A DNA stretch of 8,790 bases from Candidatus Atribacter hydrocarboniphilus (GCA_003542295.1 DPKX01000177.1:1-8790), one strand, 5' to 3'. Positions 1 through 6,795 are shown, counted from the first letter of the stretch. Numbers and translations: made by a program. Notes: a model not told the origin generated them from the sequence alone.

Positions 1-219
1 ACTCAAGGAATTGAGAAGAGACTCTTTTATCGAATGGGAGGCCTTTTCAACATCAACAACTTTTCCTTTTTTTATCCCAGACGAAGCACTTAATCCAATA
101 CCTAATATTTCGATTCCATTGGATCGAATCTTCCCGATTAACGTGCAGACCTTGCTGGTTCCAACATCAACCGCTGCAATAGTTGGATTTGATGTCTCAA
201 TATATTTAAATAATTTCAA
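1..219 (-). CDS. ftsA: FtsA, cell division actin homologue (N-terminal 73 residues; gene continues beyond the window)
   Basis: FtsA is a membrane-associated actin-fold ATPase that anchors FtsZ filaments to the inner membrane and links them to the late divisome. Only the N-terminus is visible. It shows the phosphate-1 ATP loop of the actin/Hsp70 fold (AAVDVGTSKVC, residues about 15-25), then LIGKI, EILGIG, and a stretch typical of FtsA (SGIKKGKVVDVEKA, about 47-60). The start is taken as TTG at 217-219, because a perfect AGGAGG lies 7 nt upstream and the first residues (MKLFKYIE) lead directly into the conserved strand. The start overlaps the ftsQ stop by 4 nt (TTGA), which implies translational coupling. 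It is the last gene of the run seen here; ftsZ would be expected next, outside the window. Identity is firm from motif and context. Confidence 0.93.
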   Translation of the reverse strand, partial: MKLFKYIETSNPTIAAVDVGTSKVCTLIGKIRSNGIEILGIGLSASSGIKKGKVVDVEKASHSIKESLLNSLS

Positions 220-931
220 AAAACTTCCTCCTCGTCTTGGATAAGAACAATGTCCTTTTTCATGCGCAGATCAAAACCGACCACTTTGAGAGCTTTTACC
301 TGAACTTCTCTCAACAAGGGTTTCAAAACCGGGACTTTTTCTTTCAAATTTTGAACACTCTCACACTTGATAAATATATCATTTTGAAGTTGTAAAATAA
401 ACAGATTATTATGAACCATTTTTACCAGCTTCAAAGGTGTATCAAAATCGCTCATCCAAGTGCGAATAACCTCTAAAGTTATTGGAATCGAATCATATTC
501 GAGGGATGGTACAAAAAGAGAAATTAATTGATCGGGACTATCCGATGGAGTATTCACTCTCACCCCTTGATCGTCTACATAAAACCAGGTATCTCCAACC
601 ACAACTTTTGCCAAGGGAGCTCTTTCCACAATTTCGATTCGAATGAGATGAGGAAAAACTTTTTGAACTTTTACACTTTTTACGTCGTTAATTTTTTTGA
701 TCCGGTTTTCAACTTCCCAACTTCGTATCCCAAAAATACTCTGTCCAACTTGAATACCCGAGGCACTTTGTATGTATTTTCCCGACAGACTTCGATTCCC
801 ACTCACTTCTATCTGATTCACTGCAAAGAGATTCCCTCTCATAAAGAGGCTAAAAACCAACCAGGCGATAACTCCTAGAACAAGATAAAAAAAAAGAGTT
901 TCAAAAAAAACTGTGACTTATAATATCTCAT
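216..931 (-). CDS. ftsQ: FtsQ/DivIB, POTRA-domain divisome protein, with an apparent frameshift near its 5' end
   Basis: FtsQ/DivIB is a bitopic membrane protein that scaffolds FtsL and FtsB and controls septal peptidoglycan synthesis. The frame ending at 216 encodes a POTRA-type domain (FAVNQIEVSGNRSLSG…, then KVFPHLIRIEIVERAPLAKV) and a beta domain (WFYVDDQGVRV…). That frame opens only after a TAA at 918-920 and has no usual start codon before TTG at 858-860, which would remove most of the membrane helix. A better start is ATG 929-931: GAGGT lies 6 nt upstream and it overlaps the murB stop as ATGA. It encodes MRYYKSQFFLKLFFF, then meets TAG at 875-877. Both frames are open at 878-917, which contains T8 and T9 runs. 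Adding one T there gives a 238-aa protein with a short basic tail and an intact helix (LFFFYLVLGVIAWLVFSLF). The FtsQ identity is firm; the frameshift may be an error or real slippage. Confidence 0.85.
227..232 (-). promoter_or_regulatory. Ribosome binding site of ftsA (AGGAGG)
   Basis: On the minus strand AGGAGG is followed by a 7-nt spacer and TTG. The site lies inside the last codons of ftsQ (…DEEEVF-stop). It supports the TTG start of ftsA, since there is no in-frame ATG at the conserved N-terminus. Confidence 0.8.
887..910 (-). other. Paired homopolymer tracts (T9 and T8) where the ftsQ frame changes
   Basis: The coding strand has T8 (903-910) and T9 (887-895) separated by GAAACTC. They sit exactly in the interval where the ATG-initiated frame and the POTRA-domain frame of ftsQ are both open (878-917). 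A one-base gain, or a -1 slip, in either tract joins the two frames. Runs of 8-9 identical bases are common sites of sequencing indels and also known substrates for RNA polymerase slippage. The sequence does not tell these apart. Confidence 0.7.
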
Positions 932-1863
932 TGCCATACCTCGATTTCATTTTCCAAAACAATACTTCTCTCTCGCTGAACTTCTTTTCGAATCCAATCG
1001 ATCAACAACATGACATCCTGCGCAGTTGCTGATCCTCGATTGATAATAAAATTAGAATGTTTCTCGGAAATTTGAGCAAAACCGGTTCTTAACCCCTTGA
1101 ATCCCATTTGTTCAATAATTCTGGCCGCATAGTCACCAGGCGGATTTTTAAAAACACAACCAGCTGATGGCCAATCTACCGGCTGCAATTGTTTGCGGAG
1201 GAGGCTGTATCGGCGAACATTATTTCTAATGTTTTCTGGTTTATCAGAAAAAAGTTGAAAAATAACTTTCAAAATCGTCAACCTATCTTTCTTCAATGAT
1301 GATCCTCTATAAAAAAAATCAATCTTCTCTCTCTTCAACCACTCTATATTACCATTATTATCTATGACCAAGATTTCTTGAATTAAATTGCTGATTTCTT
1401 GCCCAAAACAACCGGCATTCATCCGAACGGCCCCTCCCACCGTTCCAGGAACACCAACTAAAAATTCAAATCCTCCTAAACTGTGGTCAAGAGCAAAACT
1501 TACTAAATGAGAAAGAGCAACACCAGCACCACTTTCAATGCGCTGGTTTCCGAGATAATTCATTTTGGAATACTCACCAGCAAGACGAATAACTACACCA
1601 GAATAACCTTGGTCGCTTACCAGAATATTTGATCCTTTTCCCAGAATTTTCCAGGGACAATCCAGTTCTTGCATTTTAAAAAATAAATTGGGGAACATGA
1701 CACCCCTTAAAACATCAACTAAAGCTATAACCCGGCCACCAATTTTCCAGGTGGTATAAAACTTCATTTCAGCCTGTGGTGTAACAATCAGGTCCGGAGA
1801 ACCGGCGTACTCTTTCTCAATTGATTTCCATTTTTCCTGCACATATTGTCGGCTACTTTCCAT
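928..1863 (-). CDS. murB: MurB, UDP-N-acetylenolpyruvoylglucosamine reductase
   Basis: MurB is a cytosolic FAD enzyme that uses NADPH to reduce UDP-GlcNAc-enolpyruvate to UDP-MurNAc. The 311-aa protein has the family order: FYTTWKIGG (35-43), GKGSNILVSD (75-84) for FAD, GVPGTVGGAVRMNAG (137-151), YRGS (185-188), SAGCVFKNPPG (233-243) and a C-terminal acidic LENEIEVW. The residue that donates a proton in the E. coli enzyme (Ser229, AGSFFKNP) aligns with Cys236, a Ser-to-Cys replacement. Start is ATG 1861-1863, preceded by GGAG with a short 4-nt spacer. It lies inside murC, overlapping it by 76 nt. The next in-frame ATG (residue 33) is too close to the conserved YTTW segment to be preferred. 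The stop overlaps the ftsQ ATG by 4 nt. Identity is firm; the exact start is less so. Confidence 0.96.
   Translation of the reverse strand: MESSRQYVQEKWKSIEKEYAGSPDLIVTPQAEMKFYTTWKIGGRVIALVDVLRGVMFPNLFFKMQELDCPWKILGKGSNILVSDQGYSGVVIRLAGEYSKMNYLGNQRIESGAGVALSHLVSFALDHSLGGFEFLVGVPGTVGGAVRMNAGCFGQEISNLIQEILVIDNNGNIEWLKREKIDFFYRGSSLKKDRLTILKVIFQLFSDKPENIRNNVRRYSLLRKQLQPVDWPSAGCVFKNPPGDYAARIIEQMGFKGLRTGFAQISEKHSNFIINRGSATAQDVMLLIDWIRKEVQRERSIVLENEIEVWQ
938..942 (-). promoter_or_regulatory. Ribosome binding site of ftsQ (GAGGT)
   Basis: GAGGT on the minus strand lies 6 nt before ATG 929-931, inside the last codons of murB. It argues that translation of ftsQ starts at this ATG and not at the later TTG at 858-860, for which I see no comparable site. 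Confidence 0.6.
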
Positions 1864-3209
1864 ACGTCTCCGGCTCCCATGGTAATAAGTATATTTCCTG
1901 GACCGATCATGTTTTCAGTGATTTGGAGAGCTTCGTCTATTGTTGTAACCATATAAACTCCATCATAACCGGTTTTCTTCATCTCATCATAAATTAAATT
2001 GGATGAAATACCTTCAATCGGTTTTTCTCCTGCCGAATAAATGGGAAAGAGGATCACTTGATGAGCCTTCTTGAGTATCTCTGCCATTTCTCTATACAGT
2101 CGCTTCGTCCTGGTATAGCGGTGAGGTTGGAAAACGACGATGACTTTTCCTAAGGTCCGGCTCAACGCTGTTTTTAACACCACACCCATTTCAGTAGGAT
2201 GGTGAGCATAATCATCTACAACCAAGGTTCCATCAACATAACCAATTCGTTCATAACGCCTCTTCACTCCCCGAAACATTTCTAAGGCGTCGGCAATGAT
2301 TTTTTTACCAATACCAAGCCTGATCCCAACCGCTATGCAGGCTAAGGAGTTGATCACATTATGAATCCCCGGGATATTGAGGATAAAAGACCCCAAATCC
2401 TGATTACGGTAAGTGACCTGATATAATGAACCTTCCGCCCTTTCTTCGATAAGCGTCCCGAGAATATCAACTCTATCGTTAACCATACCATAGGTAGCCA
2501 AATTGGTCTTTAGAGGCCGGTTGAACATCGTCTGTACATTGGGATGGTCTCCACAGGCGACTATGAAACCTCCATCTTTTACACCATTGGCAAAGGAAAC
2601 AAAAGCATTGAGTTCATTTTCTTGACTTCCATAATATTCCAAATGGTCATCTTCGATATTGGTGATGACAGCACAATAAGGGTTGAGTTTTAAAAAAGAT
2701 CCGTCACTCTCGTCCGCTTCCGAAACAAAATAGTCTCCATTTCCGAAACGAGCGTTTCCTCCAATATCTTCTACTTCTCCACCTACCAATACCGTCGGAT
2801 CCAGGCCAGCTACTTCTAATAACAGTGAAATCATCGAGGTCGTGGTGGTTTTTCCGTGGGTACCTGCAATAGCTATGCCCTTTTTTTGATTGAGAAAAAA
2901 AGCTAACATCTCTCCTCGGTGAATAATGGGTATGTTCCGTTGAATGGCTTCTTGAAGTTCGACATTTTCTGGGGGGATGGCGGAGGAAATAACCACTGCA
3001 GATATATTTTTAATTCTTTCTCTTGAATGACCGATAAATACCGGGATGCCTTTTTCCTGAAGTCGACAAGTGTTTTCACCGGAAAAAATATCAGAACCAC
3101 TAACCTGAAATCCCATTTCAAAAGCGATGGTTGCCAAGGCACTCATGCCAGTGCCGCCAATACCAATAAAATAGAGTTCGTTAGGTAATGAGACGAGATG
3201 AGCGTTCAA
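1788..3209 (-). CDS. murC: MurC, UDP-N-acetylmuramate--L-alanine ligase
   Basis: MurC is a cytosolic ATP-dependent ligase that adds L-Ala to UDP-MurNAc, the first step of the stem peptide. The 473-aa protein shows all three Mur domains: FIGIGGTGMS (14-23, UDP-binding), P-loop AGTHGKTTTT (115-124), EADESDGSF (164-172), TNIEDDHLEYYG (183-194), PGIHNVINS (280-288), RRYE (317-320), DDYAHHPTE (332-340), FQPHRYTRT (360-368), YSAGE (391-395) and MGAGD (444-448). The start is set at TTG 3207-3209, because AGGAGG lies 7 nt upstream and the conserved strand begins 12 residues in. A TTG at 3237-3239 would extend the protein by 10 residues into murG and would place the ribosome site inside the coding region. 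It begins 1 nt after the murG stop. Its last 25 codons overlap murB in another frame. Nothing in the catalytic core looks damaged. Confidence 0.96.
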   Translation of the reverse strand: MNAHLVSLPNELYFIGIGGTGMSALATIAFEMGFQVSGSDIFSGENTCRLQEKGIPVFIGHSRERIKNISAVVISSAIPPENVELQEAIQRNIPIIHRGEMLAFFLNQKKGIAIAGTHGKTTTTSMISLLLEVAGLDPTVLVGGEVEDIGGNARFGNGDYFVSEADESDGSFLKLNPYCAVITNIEDDHLEYYGSQENELNAFVSFANGVKDGGFIVACGDHPNVQTMFNRPLKTNLATYGMVNDRVDILGTLIEERAEGSLYQVTYRNQDLGSFILNIPGIHNVINSLACIAVGIRLGIGKKIIADALEMFRGVKRRYERIGYVDGTLVVDDYAHHPTEMGVVLKTALSRTLGKVIVVFQPHRYTRTKRLYREMAEILKKAHQVILFPIYSAGEKPIEGISSNLIYDEMKKTGYDGVYMVTTIDEALQITENMIGPGNILITMGAGDVWKVADNMCRKNGNQLRKSTPVLRT

Positions 3210-3210
3210 T

Positions 3211-4293
3211 TCATTTCCTCCTACGGATCTCTTTGACAATCATACCAGCAATTCGTGCTGCTGAAAATCGAAAATCTTCATTTTTTTTATATTTTTTTGC
3301 TGGAAGCTCTGATAGGCTTCGAATCGCCTGAGCCAAGCCTTCTGGTTGAAGCCTTTTTTCATCGATAATGACCACCGGCTGCTTTTCCCCCAACCATTGG
3401 GCATTATATAATTGGTGGCCTTCAGTTGCTCCTCAAAAAGGTATCAGGACGGCTGGAAGGCCAAAACAAAACAATTCATAGGTGACATTGGCACCAGAAC
3501 GACTGATGACTAAATCAGCTGCCGCATAAAAAATTCCTGGATTTGGATAAAACTCATAAACCAAATAAGGAAATGGATAAAGAGCTGCCGTTCTTTTGGC
3601 TTCTTGAAAGGATTCATCTCCAGTGATATGGATCACTTGAAAATTCCATTCTTCTATGGAGGGCAATATCTGCCAAAAGGCTTGATTGATCAGGTGAGAA
3701 CCTCGACTCCCCCCAATGATGAGCAGAGTTTTCTTCTGGGGATCAAGACCCAGTTTTTCTTTGGCTTCTTTATCTTTTCCCTGCCAATCAAGCACCTCGT
3801 CCCGTAAGGGGTTGCCGGCCACGATTATTTGATTTGAATCTCGAAAGCCTTTAACGGCCTCGTCCACCGGAACAAAAGTTTTTTTTGACCAACGGGATAT
3901 AATCCGGTTGGCAAAACCTGGACGGATATTCTGTTCTTGCACAAAGATTGGGACTCGAAACAGTTTCGCCCAAAAAGCAATCAGCAAAGAGACATAACTG
4001 CCAAAAACCAAAACCGCTCGAGGTCGAAATTTGATAAAAAGATACCCACTTTGTATTAAACCTACTATATCATCGCCAAAGGCACGAAGAAAATCCAGAG
4101 CTGAGGTCCGGTTCCATCCTCGGGCTCGAATAAACGAGAGTGAAAAGCCAGCTTGGGGAACGAATATTTTTTCCATCCCTCTTTTGGTCCCAATAAAGCG
4201 AACCGGAAAGTCACGAGATAAATGTTGAGCAATGCTGAGCGCTGGAAAGATATGCCCACCAGTTCCACCAGCTGCAATAAATATTTCATTCAA
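3211..4293 (-). CDS. murG: MurG, lipid II-forming GlcNAc transferase, interrupted by an in-frame TGA
   Basis: MurG is a peripheral membrane glycosyltransferase (family GT28) that moves GlcNAc from UDP-GlcNAc onto lipid I, making lipid II. The first 286 residues carry the N-terminal loop AAGGTGGHIFP (7-17), FVQEQNIRPGFANR (117-130), the second glycine loop GGSRGS (194-199) and SRSGANVTYEL (264-274). Codon 287 is TGA (3433-3435). The same frame then continues with GATEGHQLYNA, matching the conserved sugar-nucleotide segment (E. coli DRQQYWNA), and ends at TGA 3211-3213. With the TGA read as an amino acid the protein is 360 aa, the normal family length. A product ending at 286 would lack that segment and the final helix. 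Start is TTG 4291-4293 with AAGGGTG 7 nt upstream, overlapping ftsW by 8 nt. An ATG at 4287-4289 gives another frame and is not used. Confidence 0.9.
3217..3222 (-). promoter_or_regulatory. Ribosome binding site of murC (AGGAGG)
   Basis: A perfect AGGAGG on the minus strand is followed by a 7-nt spacer (AAATGAA, containing the murG stop) and TTG 3207-3209. It decides the murC start. The ATG within the spacer is out of frame and meets a stop two codons later. Confidence 0.8.
3433..3435 (-). other. In-frame TGA within murG (codon 287)
   Basis: The codon lies between AVLIPF and GATEGHQLYNA, inside a conserved stretch of MurG. Reading frame is identical on both sides, so this is a point event and not an indel. 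Many MurG proteins have Pro, Gln or another residue here. Arg CGA, Trp TGG, Gly GGA or Ser TCA would each become TGA by one substitution. Six genes in the window, including murG itself, end in TGA, so general reassignment of UGA is not supported. Confidence 0.9.
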
Positions 4294-5464
4294 AATGATT
4301 CACCCTTGATTGTCGGGCAATATTGAACAACAAACCGATTTCAATCATGGTAATCAGCATCGAGGAGTTGCCATAGCTCACCAAAGGCAAAGGAACACCT
4401 GATACTGGAAGAATTTTAAGCACAGCACTCATATTGAAAATGACCTGCATCATAATGCTGAGCGTAATTCCCATTGCTAACAAAGCTTGAAAATCATCCC
4501 CTGATCGAATTGCAATTTGCCATCCTCGCCAAAAAAGCAAGCAGAATAAAATGACCACTCCCACAGTTCCCACAAAACCTAACTCTTCTCCAATTATGGC
4601 AAAAATAAAATCAGTATGCTGATCGGGAAGATAGAAAAATTTTTGTCGGCTCTCCCCTAACCCCCGACCAAATAAACCTCCTGAACCAATGGCAATTAAA
4701 GACTGAATAATTTGAAATCCCTTCCCTAACGGCTCTTTCCAGGGATCAACAAACGCTTCAAGCCGTGCTTTCCAATATTGATTCCCGCTAGCAAAAATCA
4801 AAAAGAGGAGGATGGGAATTCCGGCAAAAATCGGATAGAGGAGGTGTATGATTTTTCGTCCCCCCAAAAACAGCATGATAAAGGTTATGCCCGCCAAAAA
4901 AAGAGTGGTACCAAGGTCGGGTTCCATAATAACTAAAACACCCATGACTCCAACCACCAAGAGAAAAGGTACGACTCCATACCAAAAATCTTGAGCTCGA
5001 TGACGGTGGGTTGCCAAGGTATCTGCCATATATATAATTAAACTCAATTTTGCCAATTCAGAGGGTTGAAAACGCATGATGCCAAAATCTATCCACCGAT
5101 AGGACCCTCCCACCATTCTGCCAATATAGGGGAAGAAAACCAGAGCAAGCATCACCACCGAAAGAAGGAGTAATTTCGAACTCATTTTCCGAACGAAATC
5201 GAGTCGGATAAAGGTGGCTACAAAGAAAAAAAAGGAGGACAGGGCAACCCCAACCATCTGCTTTTTAAAAAAATAATAGGGATCGCTGTAAGACATAATT
5301 GAGGTGGTCATACTGGCACTGAAAACCATGATCAAACCAATGCACAGCAAGAGAATCGTCGACCAAAAAAGGTAAGGGTCGATTTCCCACCACCAGCGTT
5401 TGAAATGATTTTCGTTGGATTTGACTGATGACCATTGGTTTAAAAAATCTTCATTGGTTCCCAT
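4286..5464 (-). CDS. ftsW: FtsW, septal peptidoglycan glycosyltransferase (SEDS family)
   Basis: FtsW is a multi-spanning SEDS protein that polymerises lipid II at the division site with its partner class B PBP. The 392-aa protein begins with a hydrophilic tail (1-28), followed by about ten hydrophobic segments. Family signatures are FSASMTTS (48-55), RFQPSELAKL (131-140), EPDLGTT (181-187), GRGLGESRQKFFYLPDQHTD (266-285) and LPVSGVPLPLVSYGNSSM (352-369). Asp285, in the extracellular loop, aligns with the catalytic Asp of FtsW/RodA. The usual SYGGSS is SYGNSS here. The neighbours murD and murG and the absence of rod-shape genes favour FtsW over RodA or SpoVE. The ATG at 5462-5464 overlaps murD by 14 nt and has no clear ribosome site, so termination-reinitiation from murD is likely. 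The stop overlaps murG by 8 nt. Confidence 0.94.
   Translation of the reverse strand: MGTNEDFLNQWSSVKSNENHFKRWWWEIDPYLFWSTILLLCIGLIMVFSASMTTSIMSYSDPYYFFKKQMVGVALSSFFFFVATFIRLDFVRKMSSKLLLLSVVMLALVFFPYIGRMVGGSYRWIDFGIMRFQPSELAKLSLIIYMADTLATHRHRAQDFWYGVVPFLLVVGVMGVLVIMEPDLGTTLFLAGITFIMLFLGGRKIIHLLYPIFAGIPILLFLIFASGNQYWKARLEAFVDPWKEPLGKGFQIIQSLIAIGSGGLFGRGLGESRQKFFYLPDQHTDFIFAIIGEELGFVGTVGVVILFCLLFWRGWQIAIRSGDDFQALLAMGITLSIMMQVIFNMSAVLKILPVSGVPLPLVSYGNSSMLITMIEIGLLFNIARQSRVNHFE
4301..4307 (-). promoter_or_regulatory. Ribosome binding site of murG (AAGGGTG)
   Basis: AAGGGTG on the minus strand lies 7 nt before TTG 4291-4293 and within the last codons of ftsW. It supports the TTG start, giving MNEIFIAAGGTGG, the usual distance from start to the first glycine loop. 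Confidence 0.55.
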
Positions 5465-6791
5465 AGACTAAACGGAAAAAATGTTCACCTCTTTCCTGGT
5501 AGTTGGTATATTGATCCCAGCTGGTACAAGCTGGAGATAAGAGTACGCAATCACCCGGTACTGACAGAGAACGGACTTTTGTAAAAGCTTCGTCTAAGGT
5601 AGGGAATAAATAGGTTGGTATTGATTCTGGTATAAAATTATAAATGAGTTCTCGATCTTCTCCAAATAGAATGACGGTTTTTATTTTCTCCGGAGTAAGA
5701 TTTCGGGTTAATTCAGAAAAATCTTGAATTTTACTTCTCCCCCCTAACAGCAAAATAATGTGACCGTTCAGGGAATGAATGGCTGCACAGGTAGATGCTG
5801 GTGTCGTCGATTTTGAATCATCATAGAATAGAATACCATTGATTTCTGCAATTTTCTGAATTCGGTGGTTTAATCCTTGAAAACTCAACAGTGATTCTTC
5901 AATGTGCTCAACTTCAACTCCCACTGCTCGGCAAATTGCTGTGGCAAATAATAAATTCTCCCGATTATGCTCCCCGGGGAGCTGCCAATGATGGCAGTCA
6001 ATAGTTCTTTCTTTCCCTTCAAATCGTTCAACAATTTTTTGGTTTTTCCAATAAAAACCTTCCAGCAATTGTCCAAAACAGGTTACGGGAATGATCGAGC
6101 TGCTGAGCATTGAACAAAGTTGGGTATGCCAACTGGGATTGGAAAAATTGACAACCGCCACATCCTCTTTTTTTTGATTGAGAAAAATATTTTGTTTTTG
6201 CATAAAATAATCTCTAAAGGTTTGGTGTCGGTCCAAATGATTGGGAGCAAGATTCAGAATACCAGCGATCTGAAACCTTGCCTTCACAATCCTCTCCAGC
6301 TGGAAGCTGCTCAGTTCGACCACACCCCACTGATAGGAGCATTGGAAAGAGATTGAATCAATTAAAGGTGTTCCAAAATTCCCTCCTACAAAAACCGTTA
6401 AACCCGCCTGATTTAAAATATGACCAATCAAGGCGACGGTCGTGCTCTTTCCGTTGGAACCAGTAATACCAATCAGAGGAAATTTCAACATCCGGCAGGC
6501 TAATTCCACCTCACTCACGATTGGGATCCTCTCCTGTTCGCATTTGGCCAGAACCGGGTGATGAGAAGGAATACCTGGACTGACGATACATTCCTGGATC
6601 TTGCTCCAATTGAGTTTGGAGAGGTCAATCGGCCTGAGTGGCGAAAAGCTCCGATGGTTGAGAATCTTTGAGGATATATCGTTCCATTTTTTCTGATCGT
6701 CATATCCAAATACCTTCTCACCGCGATCAAGTAAAAAATGAGCGGTACTTTCTCCAGTTTTTCCCATTCCCACAACCAAATAATTCATCAT
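5451..6791 (-). CDS. murD: MurD, UDP-N-acetylmuramoyl-L-alanine--D-glutamate ligase
   Basis: MurD is a cytosolic ATP-dependent ligase that adds D-Glu to UDP-MurNAc-L-Ala. The 446-aa length is normal for the family. Motifs in order: VVGMGKTG (6-13), SPGIPSHHP (71-79), P-loop GITGSNGKST (108-117), GGNFGTP (136-142), VELSSFQLE (158-166), LNLAPNHLDRH (179-189), MQKQNIF (197-203, Lys199 aligning with the carbamylated lysine), LPGEHNRENLL (271-281), NHRIQ (308-312), YDDSKSTTPAST (323-334), LLGGRSK (348-354) and LLSPACTSWDQY (417-428). All key ATP and substrate residues appear present. Start is ATG 6789-6791 or the adjacent ATG 6786-6788; the ribosome site is weak (AGGC close upstream) and the mraY stop is only 4 nt away, so coupling is probable. 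The 3' end overlaps ftsW by 14 nt. Confidence 0.96.
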   Translation of the reverse strand: MMNYLVVGMGKTGESTAHFLLDRGEKVFGYDDQKKWNDISSKILNHRSFSPLRPIDLSKLNWSKIQECIVSPGIPSHHPVLAKCEQERIPIVSEVELACRMLKFPLIGITGSNGKSTTVALIGHILNQAGLTVFVGGNFGTPLIDSISFQCSYQWGVVELSSFQLERIVKARFQIAGILNLAPNHLDRHQTFRDYFMQKQNIFLNQKKEDVAVVNFSNPSWHTQLCSMLSSSIIPVTCFGQLLEGFYWKNQKIVERFEGKERTIDCHHWQLPGEHNRENLLFATAICRAVGVEVEHIEESLLSFQGLNHRIQKIAEINGILFYDDSKSTTPASTCAAIHSLNGHIILLLGGRSKIQDFSELTRNLTPEKIKTVILFGEDRELIYNFIPESIPTYLFPTLDEAFTKVRSLSVPGDCVLLSPACTSWDQYTNYQERGEHFFRLVYGNQ

Positions 6792-6795
6792 AAGC

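Noticed and set aside
528..878. Plus-strand open frame of 116 codons opposite ftsQ
   Set aside because: It is antisense to the POTRA region of ftsQ, and its composition matches reverse-complement codons of that gene.
3207..3239. Upstream TTG (3237-3239) as the murC start
   Set aside because: It would place the strong AGGAGG site inside the coding region and overlap the end of murG. TTG 3207-3209 has ideal spacing.
3389..3401. Small hairpin (CCCAA-TGG-TTGGG on the coding strand) 31 nt downstream of the murG TGA, considered as a selenocysteine insertion element
   Set aside because: The stem is only 5 bp with a 3-nt loop and sits farther from the TGA than the bacterial element normally does. 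MurG has no Cys or selenocysteine at this site in any family member I know. A chance inverted repeat is more likely.
3433..3435. UGA reassigned to Trp or Gly across the genome
   Set aside because: murG, murC, murB, murD, ftsW and ftsQ all end at TGA at sensible positions, and no other internal TGA interrupts a gene.
4065..4289. Open frame starting at ATG 4287-4289 within murG (ATGA overlap with the ftsW stop)
   Set aside because: It is out of frame with MurG and encodes nothing recognisable after the first residues. MurG motifs are all in the TTG-initiated frame. It is mentioned in the TTG-start finding because one extra base would merge the two.
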